Below, piece by piece: positions 1 to 6,325 of a DNA stretch of 6,351 nt. Both the position numbers and the translations under genes were made by a program. Location: NCBI GenBank assembly GCA_913057815.1, contig CAJXOV010000136.1, positions 1 through 6,351 on the forward strand, read 5' to 3'. The notes under the pieces were generated by a model. It searched no databases. It was given only the letters and a program-made list of their open reading frames with translations, and was not told the origin of the DNA. Numbering within the stretch: the stretch's first letter is position 1; every line of letters begins with the position of its first letter. This DNA is from an uncultured Flavobacteriales bacterium (GTDB taxonomy: Bacteria > Bacteroidota > Bacteroidia > Flavobacteriales_D > Sanyastnellaceae).

Positions 1-27
1 GCAGCGTCAGATGTGTATAAGAGACAG
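1..27 (+). other. Untrimmed Nextera Read-1 adapter (not genomic)
   Basis: Positions 9-27 read AGATGTGTATAAGAGACAG, the 19-bp Tn5 mosaic end used in Illumina Nextera tagmentation. Positions 1-8 (GCAGCGTC) are the adjoining part of the Read-1 side adapter. The same sequence in reverse complement closes the window. This is library-preparation sequence, so biological annotation should start at base 28. Confidence 0.98.
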
Positions 28-79
28 ATTAGGAAGATTAAATTTAAGATAAAATCAGCCTTTAAATTCGGGACTCTTA

Positions 80-87
80 TATATTTG
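80..87 (+). promoter_or_regulatory. Candidate Bacteroidota -7 promoter element
   Basis: TATATTTG matches the Bacteroidota primary sigma factor -7 consensus TAnnTTTG exactly. It lies 14 bases before the ATG at 102, which implies a very short leader. No convincing -33 TTG/TTTG element is seen about 19 bases upstream. In AT-rich DNA an eight-base match with two free positions can occur by chance, so this is only a candidate for the gene at 102-716. Confidence 0.3.
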
Positions 88-101
88 AATTTTTAAAGTC
101 A

Positions 102-716
102 ATGTCTGAAATTCTCATTTATATAGATTATTTAGGAACACTTGTGTTTGCCATCAGTGGTGTGCTCATAGGTGTAGAGAAAAAATTCGATTTGTTCGGA
201 GTTTTAATCCTAGGTTTCGTGACAGCTATAGGTGGAGGAACTATTAGAGATTTACTCATAGGAGTGAGGCCAGTAAGCTGGATGGAGAATGAGAATTATT
301 TATACTTGATATTCATAGCTATTCCCATAGTTTATTTCTTTAAAAACACCATAGTCAAGTGGAGAAAAAGTGTTTTCATATTTGATACTATAGGTATTGG
401 TTTATTTACAATTCTAGGGGTTCAAAAAACACTTTCGGTAGGCCTTTCACCAGTTATAGCAGTGTTAATGGGAGTAGTTTCAGCGGTTTTCGGTGGGGTG
501 TTGAGAGATGTTTTGGCCAATGAGATTCCTTTGATTTTTAGGAAGGAAATTTATGCATTTGCTTGTTTAATAGGAGCCATATCATTTGTAATATCAGACT
601 ATTTTCTGTGGCATAATCTATCTATTTTCATCTCTATTTCCGTGGTGATAATTGTTCGACTATTGGCTATTCGATTAAAATGGGAACTTCCTTTTAATGT
701 GAGGTCTCCAAAATAA
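102..716 (+). CDS. TRIC/UPF0126 family membrane protein (cation channel or glycine transporter type)
   Basis: This encodes a 204-residue integral membrane protein of the UPF0126/TRIC family. Members include prokaryotic TRIC cation channels and E. coli YicG/YadS; YicG has been linked to glycine uptake. The family's internal duplication is visible: GGGTIRDLLIG at residues 44-54 and GGVLRDVLANEIP at 131-143 are the paired glycine-rich, Arg-Asp-containing segments, each followed by hydrophobic helices. About seven helices are predicted, near residues 8-25, 31-50, 65-80, 91-109, 114-135, 149-166 and 172-190, and the length is normal for the family. The ATG at 102 gives a first helix starting at once, as expected; no Shine-Dalgarno sequence is seen. 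It is monocistronic and convergent with the next gene. Family assignment is firm, but the transported substrate cannot be read from the sequence. Confidence 0.93.
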   Translation: MSEILIYIDYLGTLVFAISGVLIGVEKKFDLFGVLILGFVTAIGGGTIRDLLIGVRPVSWMENENYLYLIFIAIPIVYFFKNTIVKWRKSVFIFDTIGIGLFTILGVQKTLSVGLSPVIAVLMGVVSAVFGGVLRDVLANEIPLIFRKEIYAFACLIGAISFVISDYFLWHNLSIFISISVVIIVRLLAIRLKWELPFNVRSPK

Positions 717-741
717 GAATCATTTTGTTGCTCCATGTTCT

Positions 742-753
742 GCGTTGCAACGC
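742..753. repeat. Perfect 12-bp palindrome between convergent genes
   Basis: GCGTTGCAACGC is a perfect dyad lying in the 43-bp gap between the stop codons of two convergent genes. It is conspicuously GC-rich against the AT-rich surroundings. No T-run follows on either strand, and a palindrome without a spacer makes a poor hairpin, so it is not a standard intrinsic terminator. It could be a protein-binding dyad or part of a weak bidirectional transcription end. Function unknown. Confidence 0.4.
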
Positions 754-755
754 TG

Positions 756-775
756 AAACTTAAAAATTCAAGTTT
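756..775. terminator. AT-rich dyad at the convergent gene end; weak bidirectional terminator candidate
   Basis: The arms AAACTT (756-761) and AAGTTT (770-775) form a 6-bp stem with an 8-base AT-rich loop, just downstream of the plus-strand gene. The dyad overlaps the last codons and the stop of the minus-strand gene. The stem is short and AT-rich and lacks a proper T-tract, so a terminator role is inferred mainly from its position between convergent genes. Confidence 0.2.
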
Positions 776-1554
776 ATAGAATTGTCCATGCCTTCCATTT
801 TTTGAAATATAAATGGGCCTAAAATTTCCTTTTGTATCTCCTTTGACTTTTTCTCTTTTGAGCTAAATGCACTTTTTACAGAGTCATTGTTAAACGAGCT
901 TCCTCTTGTATTTACTTGTATAAAAAACAGAATGAATGCCAATGTGAAAACAGAAAGCGTCAGTTCTTTTTTTCGTCTATTTATAAGAAGAATAATGATG
1001 TTAATGACAACTACAGAAGCAGCTATAAGAAAGAGGTCATAGTTATTCCACCACCATATTTTTCCAAATCCACCATAATATTCGGTGGAAGGAAATAATA
1101 GACGAACACCATTCCACGATCCAGAAGGTGTAATCATGTCTTCCCATAAATGAAGAACATAACCCATCATAAATGCCATCATTCCTAGCCTTCCATTATA
1201 CCACCTCGAAGAAATTCTGTTGACTAAAGGTTGTCTGTTTCTACTGATTAATCCTCCTAAGAACCACCAAATCAATGGTGCTATAAATGCCATACTAATG
1301 GAATGCATAAAACCATGGTGAGAATACCATAGTTTTCCGAAGTAAATCTGTCTTCCTTTGTGCTTAAAGCCAAAAGTCTGGCCTATAACTGAATCAAATT
1401 TTGACCACAATGAAATAGCATCTATATCTGGCATCGCACCTGCTAAGGTTCCTGCCAGAATAATGTAAAGTTTGGATTTGAATTTCCTTTTAGAAAAAGC
1501 TGCTACTACGGTTCCAGCAGCCATTCCTGTTACAGTATGTGATAAAATATCCAT
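760..1554 (-). CDS. Membrane-bound metal-dependent hydrolase, DUF457/YdjM family
   Basis: This 264-residue protein belongs to the YdjM/DUF457 group of inner-membrane metal-dependent hydrolases. Conserved putative metal ligands are present in order: His6 in the N-terminal MDILSHTVTG, Asp43 and Asp45 in MPDID, His79-His80 and His84 in SHHGFMHS, and His135 with Asp139 in LHLWEDMITPSG. Hydrophobic segments lie near residues 29-41, 86-101, 122-138, 172-191 and 199-214. After the last one comes a polar, lysine-rich tail of about 50 residues with no motif I recognise. The ATG at 1554 fits because family members begin within a few residues of the first histidine. The natural substrate of the family is not established, and hydrolase activity is a family prediction. 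The gene ends convergently with the TRIC-like gene and has its own 116-bp upstream gap, so it is probably transcribed separately. Confidence 0.9.
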   Translation of the reverse strand: MDILSHTVTGMAAGTVVAAFSKRKFKSKLYIILAGTLAGAMPDIDAISLWSKFDSVIGQTFGFKHKGRQIYFGKLWYSHHGFMHSISMAFIAPLIWWFLGGLISRNRQPLVNRISSRWYNGRLGMMAFMMGYVLHLWEDMITPSGSWNGVRLLFPSTEYYGGFGKIWWWNNYDLFLIAASVVVINIIILLINRRKKELTLSVFTLAFILFFIQVNTRGSSFNNDSVKSAFSSKEKKSKEIQKEILGPFIFQKMEGMDNSINLNF

Positions 1555-1604
1555 GGAATTCTCTTAATGGTAAAGAAAACTAAAAGTAGAAATGACTAAA
1601 AGCT

Positions 1605-1623
1605 TCAGTGGAGGAGTTACTGA
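1605..1623 (-). terminator. Weak hairpin in the 116-bp gap downstream of the operon
   Basis: The gap 1555-1670 separates the end of the minus-strand operon from the start of the hydrolase gene. On the minus strand it contains the arms TCAGT and ACTGA around a 9-base loop, followed shortly by CTTTT. A 5-bp stem is weak, and this is only a possible operon terminator. No clear TAnnTTTG promoter for the hydrolase gene was found in the gap; the nearest matches (TACTTTTA, TAGTTTTC) deviate at the last base. Confidence 0.15.
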
Positions 1624-1670
1624 CACCTTGAGTTATATAAAAAGAGGTGCGTTTTAAAGAAATACAACCG

Positions 1671-2144
1671 CTATTCTAGCGATTCTAGCTCTAATTCATA
1701 ATCATAGCGCAAATCCTCATGAACTAGAAGCAATTTCTTTTTGATCATTTCTATCTGTCGATTAAAAATGTTTGATAAGGTGACATTGTGATCAATACTG
1801 GGGCTAATCTGTCTCATTTCATAGCAGAAATACATCAGCAATTCTATTTCTGTTTCTTTCTTCTTCGAATATCGAATATGCTTTTTTGTATTCCTCAAAA
1901 TTTTTCTAATACTCTTTTTCATAAAGTAAAACGTGCTCACGTTGATAGAAAGAAATTCCTCTTTGATTTCCACTTTCACATTTTGGATATAACCCTGTTC
2001 ATCATCCGCTTCGAATAGGAGGTAGGTAAGAAGTTCTTTGTTCTCCTTTTTAAACTTAGATAAGCTTAAACAAAGTTCAATGAGCTGGCCATTGTCCTTA
2101 TGTTTCAATTCATCTTTAATCTGTTTTACCGTAGCTGGTTTCAT
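1671..2144 (-). CDS. Hypothetical protein, lysine-rich, soluble, probably all-helical
   Basis: I do not recognise a named family. The 157-residue product is highly charged, with many Lys and Glu, and has no signal peptide or membrane segment. Its N-terminus resembles short conserved hypothetical proteins I associate with Bacteroidota, but that is recollection, not a search result. Residues 1-45 and 75-140 look strongly helical, with a basic stretch at about 76-97 (KKSIRKILRNTKKHIRYSKK) that could bind nucleic acid or acidic partners. The C-terminus is acidic (ELELESLE). The ATG at 2144 is the first start and is followed by a typical MKPATVKQIK opening. The gene lies 69 bp downstream of the DUF58 gene in the same direction, so it may be the last gene of that operon, although the gap is larger than the other junctions. 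No function is proposed. Confidence 0.8.
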   Translation of the reverse strand: MKPATVKQIKDELKHKDNGQLIELCLSLSKFKKENKELLTYLLFEADDEQGYIQNVKVEIKEEFLSINVSTFYFMKKSIRKILRNTKKHIRYSKKKETEIELLMYFCYEMRQISPSIDHNVTLSNIFNRQIEMIKKKLLLVHEDLRYDYELELESLE

Positions 2145-2213
2145 TCAACTTATATTCTATTTCTGATGATCTTAGTTGACACTTTGAAGAATAAAGATAA
2201 CTGTAAAATAAAA

Positions 2214-3578
2214 CTAAATAGCTCCTCTACTTTTTACCTCTAAGTATTTATTAATCACATCTGCAGTGAGTGTTTCTGTAGTAACTGAAATATTCATAAT
2301 TCCATGTCTCTCAAGCTCCGAATGTATAAGTGCTTTTTCTCTACTTACTTTCTTAGCTAGCGTTTGATCATAAATGTCATGCAGTGCTTTAGCGGGTTTC
2401 TGACTAAATTCAGTTAACTCCGTGTTTTCAAAAAGGACTACTAGAAGTAAATGTCTTTTGCTAATTGCTGTCAGTTGTGCCATCACACGTTGCAACGCGT
2501 ATATGCTTTCAAAATTAGTATAGAGGATGCAAAAACTTCTTTTAGTGATATACTTTCTGGTAGAGTAAAACAGAAGCTCATAATTGGCTTCATGTGTACT
2601 TTCTTTTTGAGCATATAAGTTTCTTAACATTAGCTTTAGCTGGTAGCTACTGTTATTGGCATCTAAAAATGTGTTTACACCTTTGTCGAAACTGATTAGG
2701 CCTGTTTTGTCTCCTTTTTTCAGAATGATATTAGAAAGAGCCAGCGCAGAATTAATCGAATGGTCAAGAAGAGTCAGATCGTTAAACGGCATTTTCATGC
2801 TTCTGCTGGTATCTAGGATTTGATAAACAGGTTGTGATTTTTCCTCATGGTAATGATTGGTCATCACATGCCCTGTTCTGGCAGATGCCTTCCAGTTTAT
2901 AGTTCTAGGATCATCTCCTGGCACATATTGTTTTATTTGTTCGAATTCTGCTCCATGTCCTAATCTTCTGGTCTTTTTAACACCTTCATCATTGGTTAAT
3001 CTTTTAGAAGCATATAGTTCGAATTTTTTCATTTGAATGATAGAAGGATAAACATCTATACTTTCATCACATATTTGAGTAAGCCTGCGCTCAATTAATG
3101 GAAATGAAGTTCTTATGAAGATGAAATTATTTCCGAATGTATAAACTCCTCTTACTGTAGGCCTGATTTTATAATCAATATGTTTGGTAGCTTTCGAAGC
3201 TAGTGTTAAGTCATGGGTGGAGTTTCTAATTCCTAATTGATAAGGGAGTGTTTCAGTTAAAGAAATAGCTAGTTTTAAAACGCTCTCATTAGAAATGGTT
3301 ATTCCTATTGATTGAGTCTCACCTAACGAAAGTACTTCAGGTAGTTTTCTCTTAGCAGAAACATGGATGTGAGTGAAAAATAACAACACTAGCTGTATTA
3401 GCATAATAAATGCTAGGAGGGCAAGGATTCCTAAAGATATATTCCAAAGAAACTCAAAAGAAAAGCTCAGTGCCATGCACATCGCGGCTAATCCTCCAAC
3501 GTAAAATACATTTTGGTGAAGGTATATTTGTGTAATACCTTGGTATAAATCTTTTATGAATGAACTAATAAATTTCAC
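2214..3578 (-). CDS. DUF58 domain protein (vWA-like, MoxR partner), GTG start
   Basis: This 454-residue membrane-anchored DUF58 protein is the usual genetic partner of MoxR ATPases. Two hydrophobic helices at about residues 24-40 and 43-69 anchor it. A beta-rich region (about 75-180) follows, then the DUF58 signature at 206-234 with EFEQIKQYVPGDDPRTINWK and ASAR. A vWA-like domain begins with DTSRSM at 256-261, whose Asp256, Ser258 and Ser260 fit the DxSxS metal-ion-dependent adhesion site, so metal binding is plausible. The start is GTG at 3578, sharing its first G with the TAG stop of the MoxR gene (TAGTG); this 1-nt overlap supports both the start and translational coupling. Later in-frame ATGs would fall inside the first helix. 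In characterised MoxR/vWA pairs the vWA protein acts with the ATPase on target proteins; the target here is unknown. Confidence 0.93.
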   Translation of the reverse strand: MKFISSFIKDLYQGITQIYLHQNVFYVGGLAAMCMALSFSFEFLWNISLGILALLAFIMLIQLVLLFFTHIHVSAKRKLPEVLSLGETQSIGITISNESVLKLAISLTETLPYQLGIRNSTHDLTLASKATKHIDYKIRPTVRGVYTFGNNFIFIRTSFPLIERRLTQICDESIDVYPSIIQMKKFELYASKRLTNDEGVKKTRRLGHGAEFEQIKQYVPGDDPRTINWKASARTGHVMTNHYHEEKSQPVYQILDTSRSMKMPFNDLTLLDHSINSALALSNIILKKGDKTGLISFDKGVNTFLDANNSSYQLKLMLRNLYAQKESTHEANYELLFYSTRKYITKRSFCILYTNFESIYALQRVMAQLTAISKRHLLLVVLFENTELTEFSQKPAKALHDIYDQTLAKKVSREKALIHSELERHGIMNISVTTETLTADVINKYLEVKSRGAI

Positions 3579-4693
3579 TATCTCGGAACTTCAATTTTAG
3601 CGGTGAGCTCATTGATCACGTCTTCAGTAGTTTTTCCTTCTAGTTCTTTTTCAGCACTTAGTAAAATTCTGTGGTTAAGAACGGGCGCAGCTACATCTCT
3701 AATATCTTCTGGTGTTACAAAAGCTCTTCCTCTCATGGCCGCAAGTGCTTTCGAACTTTTCATAATGGCCAGAGAAGCTCTAGGACTAGCTCCCAAATAC
3801 AAATCTCCATTATTTCTAGTACTATTTACAAGCTTAGCTATATAAGAGATTAAATCTGAGCTAATATGAAGTTGCTCTACTATATCAGCACATTTTTTCA
3901 GATCAGAAACCGGTAATACTTTATTTACTTCTTCCACTTTTTTCTGCGCAAAATCATTCTTAAATCTCTCTAGAATAAGAGTTTCATCTTCAAGTGAAGG
4001 ATAATTCAGTTTGAGTTTAAATAAGAATCTGTCTAGTTGTGCTTCCGGAAGTTTGTAAGTACCTTCTTGTTCTACAGGGTTTTGCGTTGCAATAACAAAT
4101 AAAGGGTACTCCATTTTATAAGTGTGATTATCAGAGGTTACCTGCCTTTCTTCCATCACTTCAAATAGTGCAGCTTGTGTTTTAGCTGGAGCTCTATTTA
4201 TTTCATCTATCAAAATAAAGTTTGAAAAAATCGGACCTTGTCTGAACTCAAATTCTGATGTTTTCATATTCAAAATTGAAGTACCTATAATATCCGAAGG
4301 CATCAAATCTGGAGTGAATTGAATTCTGCTAAAGTCACAGTCCAAAGTCTTAGAAGTAAGCTTAACCAGTAACGTCTTAGCTACACCAGGTACACCTTCT
4401 AAAAGCACGTGACCATTACTGAGTAATGCGGCTATTAACATTTCTACTGTTCGCTCTTGACCCACAAGAACCTTTTTCAATTCTTGTTTTACTTTTTCTA
4501 CAGTATTCATAACGAAAAGAACTTCTTCACTTGTTTTAGGAAGTTCGATAGGTTGATCAGCAGTCATTTCGCTTTCTGATTGATCAGGGTTCTCTATAAC
4601 TGGTAGTACATCTTTTTCTGTACTTTCTGATTTGCTTTCTGGATTTAGATTCTCAGAATTTTGATCGTCAATTTTGTTGTTTTCTTCGTTCAT
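3578..4693 (-). CDS. MoxR-family AAA+ ATPase
   Basis: This 371-residue cytosolic AAA+ ATPase of the MoxR group is probably a chaperone-like machine that remodels or matures target proteins. All expected ATPase elements are present: VGQE at 77-80 leading into Walker A GVPGVAKT (100-107), Walker B ILIDEINRAP (160-169), sensor 1 ATQNP (202-206), an arginine-finger region QLDRF with Arg222, and sensor 2 GASPRA with Arg305. It should be catalytically competent. Residues 1-57 form an acidic, Ser/Asn/Glu-rich, probably disordered extension that many MoxR proteins lack. The ATG at 4693 directly follows the TAG stop of the DUF4350 gene (TAGATG), which favours this long start over internal Met43 or Met62, though Met62 would give a conventional MoxR N-terminus. 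The gene overlaps the DUF58 gene by one base. Confidence 0.95.
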   Translation of the reverse strand: MNEENNKIDDQNSENLNPESKSESTEKDVLPVIENPDQSESEMTADQPIELPKTSEEVLFVMNTVEKVKQELKKVLVGQERTVEMLIAALLSNGHVLLEGVPGVAKTLLVKLTSKTLDCDFSRIQFTPDLMPSDIIGTSILNMKTSEFEFRQGPIFSNFILIDEINRAPAKTQAALFEVMEERQVTSDNHTYKMEYPLFVIATQNPVEQEGTYKLPEAQLDRFLFKLKLNYPSLEDETLILERFKNDFAQKKVEEVNKVLPVSDLKKCADIVEQLHISSDLISYIAKLVNSTRNNGDLYLGASPRASLAIMKSSKALAAMRGRAFVTPEDIRDVAAPVLNHRILLSAEKELEGKTTEDVINELTAKIEVPR

Positions 4694-6055
4694 CTATTTG
4701 CAGTTTGAGTAGAATGATTCTAATAATTTATAGAGGTCCACTAATCCTTTTGATTTTGATTTGTCGCTAAAATTTATTTCAAATTCCTTATCGAAAATAG
4801 CAGTAATATCTAGAATAGAAATCCCTGAATTTCGGGATATTAATGGGATTAGCTCTTCTTTTTCGAGATTCGTATTTAATCTGTATCGTGTTCTTAAATA
4901 ATGCTTGAAATTCACCATCATTTCTTCCCCTAATAGCGCATGATTCTTAGCGCTTAAATAAAAGCTGCTTAGAGCTTTTACATAACTAATAGAGGTATTC
5001 TTTGGTTTGGCAAAGAACGGAATAACAGGAAGCCTCCTCTTAAAAGAAAAGATCATATAGACTAAGCTTAAACCGAGTATTAAATACAGTGTCCATTTTA
5101 AACTTCTATGCTTTAGTATAAAAGTCAAAGGTGAAGTTTGGCTTTCCTCTGAATAATCGGATTGAGTTGAAAAGTAAGTGTAGTGTTGGTTGTAATATAC
5201 TTTTCCCTCACTAAAGTTTTCGAGAATCCTATTGGCATATGAGAACCCTGATTTCTCTTTAAAGTAAATATTAGAAAAAAGAATTGGATTCATATGAACA
5301 TAAAGTTTGCCCTCTCCATAATTCATACTGAAGTAATATATCAAAGAATCATTCAGTAAAGAAATAGGAGTGAAGTCATCTTCAGAATTAAAGTCATCAA
5401 ATAAAATGCTATCTATTCCATGCCAAGTATATTGTTCAATTGTATCCTTTTGAATAAATTTAAAAGTGTATCTCTTGTCAGGATTATCTAAGAAATTCAC
5501 ACTAACAATAGAATCTTTTAAGTAGAGATTATGGGTGTAATCAAAGTCCTCAATATCTTCTTCATCACCTTCAAGAATATAGTCGCTAATTTCTAATTCC
5601 TCATTCTCAAACGCAAAACGCTTGAGCTTATCTTTAATTTTATCAGGTGAAACAGAAGAATACTCAATGTCAAAATCTACTCCAGTTATATCATCAATGA
5701 GAGCTTCAGGTAGAATGTCACTACTAAATATTGCTGTGTTTCCACGTTCAATAAATGAAAGAAGTTTTTCACGATGGTCATCAGTTAATCTTATTCCATC
5801 TTCTACATATAGCATGGTTCCTTTTCCAGAATCTGCTGCCAATTCGAATTGTGAACTTCGCTTTATTAATTCGAAATCATCCTCAAAAGTCTTGTCCAAT
5901 ACATCTCTGAAAAAACCAAGATCGTAGGGTTGATAGGCATCTTCGCGCAAATTCACATGCCATTCATAGGAAGAGTTTCTATTCGACAAGTAAATAAAGA
6001 GAGCACCTAGTAATGCTATTATTATGACTCCTACTATGTAGTTTTGCTTTTTCAA
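4694..6055 (-). CDS. DUF4350 domain protein, two membrane helices, TTG start
   Basis: This 453-residue protein fits the DUF4350 proteins found beside MoxR, DUF58 and DUF4129 genes. Helix 1 (about 7-23) is followed by a long region (24-319) containing the N-terminal YDLGFFRDVLD segment at 44-54 and a fold-like run at 78-118 (TMLYVEDG... NTAIFSSD). Helix 2 (about 320-338) is followed by KRR and a roughly 110-residue C-terminal region. Basic residues before helix 1 and after helix 2 suggest both termini are cytosolic and the large domain is periplasmic. Residues 148-175 and 215-228 are strikingly acidic. The start is TTG at 6055: an in-frame TAA lies two codons upstream, and the next in-frame Met (81) would remove helix 1 and the conserved segment. 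The start overlaps the upstream stop by 4 nt (TTGA). Biochemical function is unknown. Confidence 0.85.
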   Translation of the reverse strand: MKKQNYIVGVIIIALLGALFIYLSNRNSSYEWHVNLREDAYQPYDLGFFRDVLDKTFEDDFELIKRSSQFELAADSGKGTMLYVEDGIRLTDDHREKLLSFIERGNTAIFSSDILPEALIDDITGVDFDIEYSSVSPDKIKDKLKRFAFENEELEISDYILEGDEEDIEDFDYTHNLYLKDSIVSVNFLDNPDKRYTFKFIQKDTIEQYTWHGIDSILFDDFNSEDDFTPISLLNDSLIYYFSMNYGEGKLYVHMNPILFSNIYFKEKSGFSYANRILENFSEGKVYYNQHYTYFSTQSDYSEESQTSPLTFILKHRSLKWTLYLILGLSLVYMIFSFKRRLPVIPFFAKPKNTSISYVKALSSFYLSAKNHALLGEEMMVNFKHYLRTRYRLNTNLEKEELIPLISRNSGISILDITAIFDKEFEINFSDKSKSKGLVDLYKLLESFYSNCK

Positions 6056-6325
6056 GTTGTTTTATTTTCAACTTTTAAAGATGAAATATGAGAAGAGTAA
6101 AGCTCCAAAGTTTGAATTAATGCCCTCTCTCCAAAATCATTTCTCCCATACCATAAATTTTCGAAAACTATTCTACAATAATTAAAGGACTCTTTAAAAG
6201 AGTGACCATCTAGTTCATTTAAATAATCATAATTGGTTTTTTGTTTTCTCCATTTAATAGATTCGCCTTCAGCCAATAGTCTAATAATATAAATAAAGCT
6301 GAATCGAATGGCCAACTTGTAATTC
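6052..6325 (-). CDS. DUF4129 domain protein, C-terminal fragment (5' end missing)
   Basis: Only the last 90 codons and the TGA stop are present; the gene runs off the genomic insert at 6325. The fragment shows the hallmarks of the DUF4129 C-terminal domain: an AIRFSFIYIIRLLAE helix, then IKWRKQKTNYDYLNEL with the W-R-x-x-K-T-N pattern, then a FENLWYGR segment before the end. Intact DUF4129 proteins typically carry membrane helices upstream and place this domain in the cytosol; those helices would lie in the missing part. A frame opening with MCIRDR from the ATG at 6342 is an artefact, because those residues are encoded almost wholly by adapter, and it must not be taken as the N-terminus. The stop overlaps the TTG start of the DUF4350 gene by 4 nt, placing it in the same operon. 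Confidence 0.85.

Noticed and set aside
916..1098. Plus-strand open frame of 60 codons
   Set aside because: It is antisense to the hydrolase gene, lacks family resemblance, and reads as low-complexity sequence mirrored from the real gene.
1788..2018. Plus-strand open frame of 76 codons
   Set aside because: It lies wholly opposite the lysine-rich gene at 1671-2144. Its Phe-rich composition is what antisense of Lys/Glu codons gives.
2192..2199. Minus-strand TATCTTTA as a -7 promoter element for the gene at 1671-2144
   Set aside because: It differs from TAnnTTTG at the last base, has no matching -33 element, and such near matches are common in this AT-rich sequence.
2488..2498. CGTTGCAACGC shared with the intergenic palindrome at 743-753
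   Set aside because: An 11-base match between two sites is expected by chance in a window this size, and this copy lies inside the DUF58 coding sequence. Not treated as a repeat family.
3603..3853. Two overlapping plus-strand open frames opposite the MoxR gene
   Set aside because: Both are antisense to the conserved C-terminal part of the MoxR gene, including the sensor 2 region, and show no recognisable domain or start signal.
2214..4693. MoxR plus vWA pair as an anti-phage defence system
   Set aside because: Some defence systems use MoxR and vWA proteins, but no nuclease, phosphatase, kinase or other effector is present here. The DUF4350 and DUF4129 partners point to the common chromosomal membrane operon instead.
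5622..5927. Plus-strand open frame of 101 codons
   Set aside because: It is antisense to the DUF4350 gene. Its Ser/Arg-rich composition is a reflection of the coding strand, with no motif or promoter support.
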